In this document: positions 1 to 8,762 of the stretch, in pieces | Numbering within the stretch: the first letter of the stretch is position 1 | How the letters are laid out: every line of letters begins with the position of its first letter | From: Bacteroidia bacterium | GTDB lineage: Bacteria > Bacteroidota > Bacteroidia > Bacteroidales > GCA-2748055 | Assembly: GCA_030596245.1 (NCBI GenBank) | Contig: JAUVKN010000065.1 | Span: 1-15,271 of the forward strand | DNA: 15,271 nt | Direction: 5' to 3' | The notes under the pieces: generated by a model | What the model saw: the letters and a program-made list of their open reading frames with translations, nothing else | What the model was told of the DNA's origin: nothing | The model's database searches: none | Translations under genes and position numbers: made by a program

Positions 1-1
1 T

Positions 2-1075
2 ATATTTTCCAGCACCATTGCACCTTTATCTGGAGGTACAACCTATTATGTCAGGGCATATGCCACCAACCAGGAAGGTACTTCTTATGGGAATGAGGTA
101 AACTTCAGCACGCCGGAACCCCCAACTGTAAATACCGTTAAGGTCAAGAATGTTACCAATGTTTCTGCCCAGGTGGAAGGAGAAGTATCGTCTGATGGAG
201 GTGCAACAGTAACAGCCCGGGGTGTATGCTGGAGTACCATTCCATATCCCACAACCTCGGACAATCTCACAAATGAGGGAGCAGGAACTGGGAGCTTCAC
301 AAGTTCAATATCGGGACTGACAGCAAACACCACATACTATGCCAGGACTTATGCAACAAACATAGCTGGAACGGAATACGGAGCAGAAGTCAGTTTCAAA
401 ACATTTGCTGCGACAGTTACAGATTATAGCGGCAATGTTTATTATGGCATCCAGATTGGTGACCAGATATGGATGACAAAGAACCTGGCTGCAGGCCATT
501 ATGCCAACGGACAAACAATTCCCTTTGTTGAGACCACAGCTGACTGGAACGATAATACTGTTACAAAAAGAGCGTATTGCTGGTATGAGAACGTCACTGC
601 AAACAAAGATACTTATGGTTGCCTATACTCCTGGGCAGGAGCCATGAACGGGGAAGCAACCAGTGATTCCAATCCGAGCGGAGTCCAGGGAGTGTGCCCC
701 GATGGCTGGCACCTGCCAAGCGATTCTGAATGGAAACAACTGGAATTGCACCTGGGAATGAGCCAGGCCGAAGCAGACAGTCAGGGTGGACGTGGAACAG
801 TTGAAGGTGGTAAGTTGAAAGAAGTAGGTTTTGATCACTGGGACAGTCCGAATACCGGTGCCAACAATGAAAGTGGTTTTACTGCGCTACCAGGCGGATT
901 CCGGAGTTACACAGGAGGATATGCAGCACTTGGCTCATCCGCCTTCTTCTGGACAGCCACTGATATTCTCAGTGATGCATCCTGGCCAAGAAGCCTGGAC
1001 GCCGACGGCTCTGATGTGGGCCGTAATTACACTATGAAGAAATCCGGGATGTCGGTCCGTTGTGTGCAAGATTAG
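2..1075 (+). CDS. Secreted Fn3-like/FISUMP domain protein, 3' portion
   Basis: The reading frame is open from base 2 to the TAG at 1073-1075, giving 357 visible residues; the N-terminus lies outside the window. A GTG at 173 is in frame but is only an internal valine, because clear domain sequence precedes it. The visible part starts in one Fn3-like repeat (ending TTYYVRAYATNQEGTSYGNE) and continues through a second (ARGVCWST...YYARTYATNIAGTEYGAE). It ends in a FISUMP domain beginning near base 418: GNVYYGIQIGDQIWM, then CPDGWHLPSDSEW, SGFTALPGGFR and a final SVRCVQD. FISUMP domains are known mainly from large secreted or surface proteins of Bacteroidetes and Fibrobacteres and have no assigned activity; a surface role is inference. 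No C-terminal sorting domain follows. It is a paralogue of the large gene at 3189 and converges on the oxidoreductase gene, 48 bases away. Confidence 0.88.
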   Translation: MFSSTIAPLSGGTTYYVRAYATNQEGTSYGNEVNFSTPEPPTVNTVKVKNVTNVSAQVEGEVSSDGGATVTARGVCWSTIPYPTTSDNLTNEGAGTGSFTSSISGLTANTTYYARTYATNIAGTEYGAEVSFKTFAATVTDYSGNVYYGIQIGDQIWMTKNLAAGHYANGQTIPFVETTADWNDNTVTKRAYCWYENVTANKDTYGCLYSWAGAMNGEATSDSNPSGVQGVCPDGWHLPSDSEWKQLELHLGMSQAEADSQGGRGTVEGGKLKEVGFDHWDSPNTGANNESGFTALPGGFRSYTGGYAALGSSAFFWTATDILSDASWPRSLDADGSDVGRNYTMKKSGMSVRCVQD

Positions 1076-1091
1076 TTGTGCACATTCACCT

Positions 1092-1110
1092 GTTCCGGTA
1101 AGCCCGGAGC
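1092..1110. terminator. Possible bidirectional terminator hairpin
   Basis: A 7-bp stem (GTTCCGG / CCGGAGC, one G-T wobble) closes a 5-base loop in the 48-base gap between the stop codons of two convergent genes. No run of T follows on either strand, so it is at best a weak intrinsic terminator. The call rests on position and pairing only. Confidence 0.35.
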
Positions 1111-1123
1111 TGTTGTCCATCAT

Positions 1124-2758
1124 TTACCAACTTTGCATTATTTCACCAAAGCATTCTAAGCCACTCCAGAGAACTCCACCATAACCATGTCCCGGTTTGG
1201 TCCAGGCCCCGGAAAGATATAAATTCTTTATGGGTGTATGGTGCGGTAACCGGTTTTGACCGGAGTTATTTAATGTTTGATCCCATCCATAAATCGCTCC
1301 CCGGTAATTACTGGTATAGCGAACATTGGTCAGTGGCGTACCGATCTCTTTAACCTCTATAGCTTCAGACAATCCCGGTAATAAGGTTTTCTCTATACGC
1401 TTAATCAGGATATCCGCCATCTGTTCTTTTTCTCTCCTGTAAGCGGCTTTGTTACCTTTGAGATAGTCGGACTCAAACTTCTCCCAGTGGTTGTAGCCTT
1501 GAAGTGTCATAATATTAAGAGTATTTTTTCCTTGCGGCGAATAACCCTTATAAATATTATCATAAAGGGTGAGACCAATTCCGCAATTCTCCACATCTGC
1601 TTTTTTGGCAGCCTGGTAACTCTCATCCATGTCATATCCGCTCTCATAGAAAATTTCGGAATCTACAATTCCGGATTTTCCAACTAAATCATCTTTCAAT
1701 CCTAAAAATATTTGAAAACTCGAGAGACTGACACTGAATTTATCCAATTTTGTAAAATAATCATTGAGATATTCCTCTTCGTTCAGCATTTTACGGAAAG
1801 TATCGTAAGTATTCGCGTTAGAAATTATAACCTTTCCTGTAAACTCTTCCCCTTTATCAGTTTTTACACCGTAGGCAGTATGTTCTTTCGTTAATATTTT
1901 TTTGACTCGTGTTTTAAGCATTACCTTGCCGCCACGTTCTTCAATAAACTGAACCAGGGCATCGCTTATTTTTTGAGATTTTCCTCTGGGATAGTAACCA
2001 CCGCTGTTAAGATATCCGATTGCCGGCATAGCATAATAATAACTGGAAAGCTGTGAAGGGGGAAGTCCGTAATATCCCCATTGCGATGAAATTATAGCCT
2101 TCAATTTCGGGTTCACTATTCTTTCATCAACTACCTCTCCCCAACTCTTAGAATAGCAATTGAACAGATATGGAAATTCAACCGGGAATTGGCTCATATC
2201 GACCTTGCCTCTGGCATTTGAAATTTTTGCAATATCCCTGGATATTCCCTTCATATCGTCTATTATTCCTTTGATACCCTCCTGTTCCTCCGGGAAATGG
2301 CCGGATAATATGCCTATGTACTCTTTAATATTCCTCTGCGGAACCCGGATATCATAGTCCGGATATATCACCCGGTAAAGATTGGGGTGAGAAAGAAATT
2401 CAACATCGGTTATTTCAGGAAAACCCGGAATGATATTATGTATACCATCTCTTTCACTGACTGAAGTAGAGTGCAGGGAAACATCAAAGACAAAACCGCC
2501 TGGACGTTTAAAAGTAGTGGCATATCCGCCCGGGCGATTATGCTGTTCCAAAACCAAAGGCTTGAATCCCTGTCTGGCGAATGCCGCAGCACAACTTAGC
2601 CCACCAAGCCCTGAGCCAATGATTATTGCATCAAATTGATTTGTTTCCGTATTAGCATTTACTCCCATCGGGAAAGAGGTCCAATCAAGTGCTATCATTG
2701 GAATCCCTGCAAGCATGGACTTAATAAAACCCCGCCTCTCATAGTTCTTGTTTGACAT
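1124..2758 (-). CDS. FAD-dependent oxidoreductase, phytoene desaturase/RetSat type
   Basis: A 544-residue protein. Residues 43-55 (DAIIIGSGLGGLS) form the dinucleotide-binding GxGxxG fold for FAD, followed by the ribose-binding acidic residue in VLEQHNRPGG (E71) and GGFVFDVSLHSTS. The C-terminus carries the second FAD signature, LYLSGAWTKPGHGYGG...SGLECFGEIM (about 513-541), as in phytoene desaturases, carotenoid isomerases and retinol saturases. The N-terminus ERRGFIKSMLAGIPMIAL is a plausible twin-arginine signal, which would export the folded flavoprotein; the hydrophobic stretch is short, so this is moderate evidence. The ATG at 2758 is preceded by a purine-rich AAAAAAGAGAAATC. No carotenoid, quinone or lipid gene adjoins it in the window, so the substrate (a polyene, retinoid-like lipid or other unsaturated compound) is unknown. 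Transcribed alone, divergent from the gene at 3189. Confidence 0.85.
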   Translation of the reverse strand: MSNKNYERRGFIKSMLAGIPMIALDWTSFPMGVNANTETNQFDAIIIGSGLGGLSCAAAFARQGFKPLVLEQHNRPGGYATTFKRPGGFVFDVSLHSTSVSERDGIHNIIPGFPEITDVEFLSHPNLYRVIYPDYDIRVPQRNIKEYIGILSGHFPEEQEGIKGIIDDMKGISRDIAKISNARGKVDMSQFPVEFPYLFNCYSKSWGEVVDERIVNPKLKAIISSQWGYYGLPPSQLSSYYYAMPAIGYLNSGGYYPRGKSQKISDALVQFIEERGGKVMLKTRVKKILTKEHTAYGVKTDKGEEFTGKVIISNANTYDTFRKMLNEEEYLNDYFTKLDKFSVSLSSFQIFLGLKDDLVGKSGIVDSEIFYESGYDMDESYQAAKKADVENCGIGLTLYDNIYKGYSPQGKNTLNIMTLQGYNHWEKFESDYLKGNKAAYRREKEQMADILIKRIEKTLLPGLSEAIEVKEIGTPLTNVRYTSNYRGAIYGWDQTLNNSGQNRLPHHTPIKNLYLSGAWTKPGHGYGGVLWSGLECFGEIMQSW

Positions 2759-3188
2759 GATTTCTCTTTTTTGCTAATACCAGTGTTGGCATCATGATAA
2801 ATTTATGGAATATTCTCCATTCGTGCATTATTGTTTAAATGAAATGAGGACATTTCTTCAACATAGGTTGTGGAGGTCCTGTGTCCTGAACCTCAGAATA
2901 GAAACGCTAGACTGTCAGTACGATATGGATTGGAAATCAAAAATGGTATCCTATTAGGACAACAATATTGTTTTCTCAACATTTGAGTGATTAACTCATT
3001 ATAGCAGTAGGTTGACTGGCAATTTCCTGTGATGTATGTTCAAATTTGTCAATTGCAAAATGAAAAGTTGTTCATGCAGTTATGATATGCTTTTACATGT
3101 AATATCATGGATTTGAACAAATAGATGTCAGAACTCCATTCTCTTTATCAACCGTTTTTTATCTTCATGATACTAAAACCCTGTAGTC
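2759..3188. other. 430-base AT-rich divergent intergenic region
   Basis: This gap lies between two divergent genes and must hold both promoters. I see no convincing small gene in it. A perfect 12-bp palindrome, AACAATATTGTT, sits at 2961-2972, and a 5-bp inverted repeat TGAGT-GATTA-ACTCA at 2984-2998. Either could be a regulator site, but both are short enough to occur by chance in AT-rich DNA. I found no clean match to the Bacteroidetes -7 element TAnnTTTG; the closest is TGGATTTG at 3108-3115, with no matching -33 TTG at the right distance. Confidence 0.5.
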
Positions 3189-6100
3189 ATGATATTATCC
3201 CGAAAAACCTTCTTGGCTTTTTTGTTCTTTGCCACAACGATTTTAGTCAATTCTCAGGAACTAATCTATACTGTGATAGGTGAGTTTAACAGTAGTTCTT
3301 TTTCGCTTGATTCTATAATGGTCGAGAATATTAGTAACGGGACACAGCTTGTTTTTGGAGATCTACCCATTCAAACTGACTATAAGATTAATCTTTCAAC
3401 AGGGGAGCTAATGGGCCCAACCGGGATCGATATGTACCAGATTGCGAACTATATTTCAGTTATAAGAAATATCTCTGGAAACATTTGCATATCAGTTCGA
3501 TCAAACATGCTGCAACATGTAAGGGCATTTGTTTATAATATACATGGTCAGATGTTGTGTGAAAGTGGGGAATTGAATATGCGCTCGGGAGACGTAATTG
3601 ATGTTCACCTTCCGGGAGGAGACATATATATTGTTGAAGTTGCTACTGAATATGGTTCCAAAGCGTTCAAAGCAATAGGATCGTTGTCCAAAGGAGCAAT
3701 CCAGATTATGAAAAATGGAGATCCTAATAGTGGGGATGGCAGATTGAAGAATACACCCGAATTTAACTACGCGGATTTCAGCTTCCAAGCAGGTGACAGT
3801 ATTAGAATCTCAGTATTTCGGGATGGATATTACTCCCGGCCAGCTGGATTAAAAATCATCAGTTCAGAATCATTATTATTCAGTTTTGAAATAAGCAATG
3901 TAGATATCAATGGGATTAGTGATGTTTATTCAATAGTTAATGATTCATTATTCAGTTCGATAGATTATTCAATTCTTACAGGAGAAGCTTACCTGACCCC
4001 CAAAAGTGAAGATAAGAATATTGAGGTAGGTGATATAATTACCATTGATGTTGATACTGCAGGATATTTGCGAAAGGTTGTCAGTATTACAACCCATGAT
4101 GGTGAAATTATTCTTCAAACTGAACAGGCTACGATGAATGAACTCTTCGTAGAGAAAGCATTCAAGCTTAACACCTCAATGATTGAGCCTTCAACTAGCC
4201 TGAAAAGTACAAACACAATGATGGAGATTTCGGAAGCCCTTACTGATGAAGAGGGTTATATCCATCCAGTAGAAGTCATTTATTTCAATTCGGAAGGTGA
4301 AACCTACAGGAAAAGTACCGTTAATCTAAAAAGCAGTTCTGACGAAATACGGCAACCTATCATCCATGAGTTTATGGATTTTTCGATGACAGATTTATAT
4401 GGGGAATCAGGTGATAATATCCATTTCTATATCAGTGAAGGAAACATATCGTTTAATACCGATGCAGTTTTCGAATTTGATTTTACATATGAAGGTGCAT
4501 TTTCAGAGGATACTAAGGTCAAAAAAGGTGATCTGAATGTATTTGAGTTCTACCTCGAAGCTACATCAGGGATTCTGACCAAAGTAGAGTTGGATATGTC
4601 AAATGAATGGAACAAGAAGGAAAAACACAAGCTTTTGCTCAATTTAGCCAGAGCACAGGCTCAGTTTATGGTGCCGCCTGGAATCCCCGTTTGGATTGAT
4701 TTTGATGTAAATATGTATAGGACTATAGATCTACATGCAGATGCAGATTTTCATGCAGACTGGGGATTTGAGGTTAGTGACACACTAAAAGTAGGTGGTC
4801 GCTATACCAGGGAGACAAAAGAACTAACACCTATTAGCGAATTTAACCATCATGATGAGATATATCCTTTGAACTTAGAAGGAGAAATAAATGCCTCTGC
4901 CCGTTTGGAGTTGTTTCCCAGGGTTGATATGAAATTGTACAGTATATTCGGCCCATTTGCTGAAATTGTTCCTTATGTTCAAGGTAATTTTAATGGAGCA
5001 TTGCAGGCTCAGATCACTCCTACAGGAAGTGAAACATTCCTGGCCTTTAATGCTGGGCTGGATCTAGGTTTGGATCTTAGAGTCGGTACTGAATTGGATG
5101 TACTCTTCTATGCAAAAGAATTTGGTCCCAAGGTGAGCAACTGCCTCTACAATCCAATTTGGAGATCGCCTTACAATATTGAGCTATTAACTGATTTGCC
5201 CGAAGAGGTTGAATTAGGAAGTACGCTTACTCTTGAGTATAAGGTAACTGATAACATAGGACTGCCGGAAAACTTGATTCCTGTCTATATTGAAGGTGAC
5301 GGAACATTCAACAAGCATATAGTTTTTACTGATCAATCAGGGAACCTCTCAGTGGATTGGACAATTGATGGTAGTGAAGGAGATTTTAGTGTTAGCGCGA
5401 CAATATTTAACGCAGATAAAACGGTCATTGATGTTGCAACAGCAACCCTCAGTGCTGTGGATGTCATTCTGTTCAACCCCAGTCTAACCTATGGCACCCT
5501 GACTGATATTGATGGTAACAACTATAAAACCATTCAGATAGGTAACCAGGTTTGGATGGCTGAGAATCTAAAGACCACTCATTATGCTGATGGTTCAGCA
5601 ATCCCACTTGTAGAAGATTCTCCAACCTGGGCCGCCTTTGAAGCCGACGATGGAGCCTATTGCTGGTATGACAACAACATTGCAAATAAGAACACCTACG
5701 GTGGCTTATATACGTGGGCTGCTGCAATGAAGGTAGATGGTGCAAATCCGATTGATGAACAAGGGGTGTGTCCTAATGGCTGGCACGTGCCTAGCGAGTT
5801 AGAATGGCAAGAACTTGAGATGCAACTAGGAATGAGTCAGGCAGAAGCTGGCACATACAACTGGAGGGGTACTGATGAGGGTCTCAAACTAAAGGAAACA
5901 GGTCTAAATCATTGGTTAAGCCCTAACGAAGGTGCAACTAATTCAAGTGGTTTCACTGCGCTTCCTGGGGGTTTTCGTCATTACTTTAGCCCATTCCAAT
6001 CTAAATATGAAGTGGCCACATATTGGACAGCAACTGAATACGATGTTCAGGGCTATGCCTGGCTCCGAACATTAAATTATACTGCTCCAGGCATTTATCG

Positions 6101-7064
6101 AGGGAGCGACCTTAAACAGAACGGTCTCTCTGTTCGCTGTGTAGAGGATACAGAGGCTGTCGCACCAATTGCTGATTTTACTACTTCGACTTCTGAAATT
6201 ACAGAAGGAGAATCTGTTCAATTTACTGATCAGTCAACCAATGAACCAACTGAATGGTCCTGGAGTTTTGGAGATGGCGGTACCAGCTCTGAGCAGAATC
6301 CTTCTCATATATATGCAACAGCTGGTTTGTATAGTGTAACTCTGTCAGTGACAAATTCAGCGGATTCTGATACGGAGATTAAAACAGATTACATTACCGT
6401 TTTAGAGGCTGGGAATGGTATAATTTTCAATCCCGACTTGACTTACGGCACAGTAACTGATATTGATGGAAACGTATATAGAACCATACAGATCGGTGAT
6501 CAGGTATGGATGGCTGAAAATCTTCGAGCGATAAGATTCAACGATGAAACCATTATTAATCCAATTGTAGCTAACCTTGATTGGGCTAATGCAATAATTC
6601 CGGGATATAGCTGGTATGATAATAATGAAACTGAATACAAGAACAAATTCGGAACCTTATATAATTGGTATGTTGTTGAAACAAATAATATTTGCCCTAC
6701 TGGATGGCATGTCCCTACGGACAACGAATGGATGATTCTTGAATCACTTTTAGGAATGAGTGAATTTTTGTTAGATAATACTGGTTGGAGAGGAGGTGAT
6801 GTTGCCACGAAACTTAAAGCAATTTCAGGTTGGAACTCAAATGGTAATGGAACGAATGAAAGCGGATATACGGCTCTTCCCGGCGGTATTCGTCTAGGAA
6901 ATGGAGTCTTTACATATTTTGGAAACGCTGCAGCTTGGTGGACTTCTTCACAGGGAGCAGTTGGAGAAGCCTGGTTTAGGCAAATCTCCTATCAAGATGG
7001 AGCGGTAAATAGATTTGATACTGATATTGAAAAAGGTTATTCAATCAGATGCGTGGAGGATTAA
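3189..7064 (+). CDS. Large secreted multidomain FISUMP-PKD-FISUMP protein
   Basis: A 1291-residue protein starting with a Sec signal peptide (about 1-22, ending TTILVNSQ). In order: a beta module (25-60, LDSIMVENISNGTQLVFGD) and a stretch resembling the type IX sorting domain (about 98-168, FVYNIHGQML...GGDIYIVEV), here near the N-terminus rather than at the C-terminal end. Next is a module with GDIITIDVDTAGYLRKV and TEQATMNELF (270-330), then a large beta-rich region of unknown family (390-650) and an Ig-like domain (664-757). FISUMP 1 spans 760-987, PKD about 993-1074 (WSWSFGDGGTSSEQNPSHIY) and FISUMP 2 1078-1291. Both FISUMP copies start FNPxLTYGTxTDIDGN and end SVRC/SIRCVED. Parts are markedly AT-rich compared with neighbours. 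It is most likely a surface or extracellular protein, possibly for adhesion or ligand binding; that role is inference, and no catalytic motif is visible. There is no clear ribosome binding site, as is usual in this phylum. Confidence 0.9.
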   Translation: MILSRKTFLAFLFFATTILVNSQELIYTVIGEFNSSSFSLDSIMVENISNGTQLVFGDLPIQTDYKINLSTGELMGPTGIDMYQIANYISVIRNISGNICISVRSNMLQHVRAFVYNIHGQMLCESGELNMRSGDVIDVHLPGGDIYIVEVATEYGSKAFKAIGSLSKGAIQIMKNGDPNSGDGRLKNTPEFNYADFSFQAGDSIRISVFRDGYYSRPAGLKIISSESLLFSFEISNVDINGISDVYSIVNDSLFSSIDYSILTGEAYLTPKSEDKNIEVGDIITIDVDTAGYLRKVVSITTHDGEIILQTEQATMNELFVEKAFKLNTSMIEPSTSLKSTNTMMEISEALTDEEGYIHPVEVIYFNSEGETYRKSTVNLKSSSDEIRQPIIHEFMDFSMTDLYGESGDNIHFYISEGNISFNTDAVFEFDFTYEGAFSEDTKVKKGDLNVFEFYLEATSGILTKVELDMSNEWNKKEKHKLLLNLARAQAQFMVPPGIPVWIDFDVNMYRTIDLHADADFHADWGFEVSDTLKVGGRYTRETKELTPISEFNHHDEIYPLNLEGEINASARLELFPRVDMKLYSIFGPFAEIVPYVQGNFNGALQAQITPTGSETFLAFNAGLDLGLDLRVGTELDVLFYAKEFGPKVSNCLYNPIWRSPYNIELLTDLPEEVELGSTLTLEYKVTDNIGLPENLIPVYIEGDGTFNKHIVFTDQSGNLSVDWTIDGSEGDFSVSATIFNADKTVIDVATATLSAVDVILFNPSLTYGTLTDIDGNNYKTIQIGNQVWMAENLKTTHYADGSAIPLVEDSPTWAAFEADDGAYCWYDNNIANKNTYGGLYTWAAAMKVDGANPIDEQGVCPNGWHVPSELEWQELEMQLGMSQAEAGTYNWRGTDEGLKLKETGLNHWLSPNEGATNSSGFTALPGGFRHYFSPFQSKYEVATYWTATEYDVQGYAWLRTLNYTAPGIYRGSDLKQNGLSVRCVEDTEAVAPIADFTTSTSEITEGESVQFTDQSTNEPTEWSWSFGDGGTSSEQNPSHIYATAGLYSVTLSVTNSADSDTEIKTDYITVLEAGNGIIFNPDLTYGTVTDIDGNVYRTIQIGDQVWMAENLRAIRFNDETIINPIVANLDWANAIIPGYSWYDNNETEYKNKFGTLYNWYVVETNNICPTGWHVPTDNEWMILESLLGMSEFLLDNTGWRGGDVATKLKAISGWNSNGNGTNESGYTALPGGIRLGNGVFTYFGNAAAWWTSSQGAVGEAWFRQISYQDGAVNRFDTDIEKGYSIRCVED

Positions 7065-7188
7065 CGACCCCTATTCGGATACCCACGAAATACGTATATT
7101 TGTAAACTACAGAATATCATGCGTATAGAACGTTAGGTTCGACTCCCCGCAGGCATATCACGAGTAGTCGTTTTACTCCATATTTGCG

Positions 7189-8739
7189 CTATAATTCATT
7201 CAGGATCTTTTTGAATTCGTCATACAGCAGGGGAGCTGTTTCGGGGCCAATTGAGTTTTCTTCGCCATAGGGAGCTTCATCATCTTCATACGTGTAGGGT
7301 GGTTCCTCATCCCATTGGCTTTTTGGAAGAATGTATCCAAGCTCATCATTGGACAAACCAATCACAAACCGGAATTTTCCAGGCATCAATTCACGCAGTG
7401 GTGGATCTTCTATGGGGTCAATGTCATAATCCTGTCCAATGGGTGCTTCAACGCCGCCATTCACCAGTTCAGGATAGATCTCGCCTGGTACACTTAAAAA
7501 ACTGGCTGGCCCCAGTGTAAATGCTGCGATCTCTGTCCGGATTTTGAACCACCCGGTCATGCCAAAATCAAGAATCCCGAACATTGCAGCCAAACGGAAA
7601 GTCAGGTTTTCCAGTGGCAGTTCAATGGTTTTTGCCCTGACCGACAGATTCGCAAGTTGAACCGTGTCAGGATTCTCCATTGCATTGAGGGCAAGCATGG
7701 CCAACCTGTCTCCCTGGGCCTTTGCTTTGTCAAAGGAGGCTTCGGTATAGGTAGTATCTATAAATGGATCATCTAGGGGCATGCTGGCACGTGTGGTCAT
7801 CAATCCACCAATGGCACCATTAATATAGACAGAGATTCCTCCAACTCCTGGTTTAACGAGCGTATCTCCGTCATACACCCCTTTTTCGAGGCCATCCCGA
7901 ACATAGTGCGGAAAATCAGAACTAATATAGAGGTTATCCGACCAGAGTGTTTCGGGATGATTGGCCCAGGCAACAAGTGTACCCAGGGTAGCGTCTGTTT
8001 CTGCATCAATGGCCTGTATCATGCGCAAGCCCGGGTCCATCACAATGGGATCACGGGTATCCATCACCAGCGCTTCTGCCCCGGTCAGATCCTGTGAGAA
8101 AAGCAGTTTTGCAGGCCGTAGATTGTCAGCAGCCTGAGAGATGGCAGCAACAACCTGGTTTTTAATAAATTGCATATTATCCTGATTTACGCCACTCTTT
8201 AGAGGGCTCTCTCCCCAGATACCAATAAGATCATTGCTTTCATGGGTATGGGTACTGGAAATTATGGCATAATCTATCCCTGCTTGCTCAGGGATCTGTT
8301 TTCTGATATCCACCACATCGTCATGCCGAAAGCCAATGGCATCGAGCGAAACAAGGGCCAGCCGGGTTTGGCCATCATCAAAAATAACCACGCGTGCCCA
8401 TACATCGTCATGCACCCCATTTGCTGCCCGCTGATTGCTAAATCCGGCAATCCAGTATGCATCAAATTTCCCGTTGTTGTTATTGTCATTATAGGTGTCA
8501 CCCTCCTTCTCCCGAAACTTGGCATCACCATTTACATCGTTCCAGGTATCTACAATCTCGGGCGTAATGGGGAGTGCAGCAAAGCCAACCTTTATGGTTC
8601 CTGGTGTATCTAAACCTTTGAGGCTCAGATCCACTTCATAACCGGAATGACGGTCCCTCAAATTCCAGAATATCCACACAGTTAAAAGCAGAACAATCCC
8701 TAAAACTGCAGCTCCGATTCTTAATAACCACTTCTTCAT
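7189..8739 (-). CDS. Membrane-anchored neutral ceramidase-like hydrolase
   Basis: A 516-residue protein with one N-terminal membrane segment (about 8-25, preceded by KKWLLR), so the body is probably extracytoplasmic. It resembles the N-terminal catalytic domain of neutral/alkaline non-lysosomal ceramidases, zinc amidases that release the fatty acid from ceramide. Visible matches to the zinc site are SSTHTHES (H164, H166), WANHPETL (H261), SVPGE (E420) and GLSNDELGY (Y469). The ceramidase serine region (GDVSPN in the Pseudomonas enzyme, from memory) aligns with INGAIGGLM (306-314), which has no serine, so ceramidase activity is doubtful. The C-terminal ceramidase domain is absent. An Asp/Asn-rich insert (67-93) could bind calcium. 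The gene starts 23 bases after the PHP gene and is last in the run. Call it a zinc hydrolase of ceramidase fold with unknown substrate. Confidence 0.8.
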   Translation of the reverse strand: MKKWLLRIGAAVLGIVLLLTVWIFWNLRDRHSGYEVDLSLKGLDTPGTIKVGFAALPITPEIVDTWNDVNGDAKFREKEGDTYNDNNNNGKFDAYWIAGFSNQRAANGVHDDVWARVVIFDDGQTRLALVSLDAIGFRHDDVVDIRKQIPEQAGIDYAIISSTHTHESNDLIGIWGESPLKSGVNQDNMQFIKNQVVAAISQAADNLRPAKLLFSQDLTGAEALVMDTRDPIVMDPGLRMIQAIDAETDATLGTLVAWANHPETLWSDNLYISSDFPHYVRDGLEKGVYDGDTLVKPGVGGISVYINGAIGGLMTTRASMPLDDPFIDTTYTEASFDKAKAQGDRLAMLALNAMENPDTVQLANLSVRAKTIELPLENLTFRLAAMFGILDFGMTGWFKIRTEIAAFTLGPASFLSVPGEIYPELVNGGVEAPIGQDYDIDPIEDPPLRELMPGKFRFVIGLSNDELGYILPKSQWDEEPPYTYEDDEAPYGEENSIGPETAPLLYDEFKKILNEL

Positions 8740-8762
8740 TTTTATACTTTTAATGTTGATTT

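Noticed and set aside
7080..7160. A tRNA gene ending in GGTTCGACTCC
   Set aside because: The T-stem pairs poorly, there is no matching acceptor strand about 70 bases upstream, and no anticodon arm is visible.
7162..7178. Terminator hairpin GAGTA/TACTC between two convergent genes
   Set aside because: Only 5 AT-rich pairs with a 7-base loop and no following T run; too weak to call.
8242..8613. A 123-residue plus-strand gene
   Set aside because: It is antisense to conserved ceramidase-like motifs and shows no family features.
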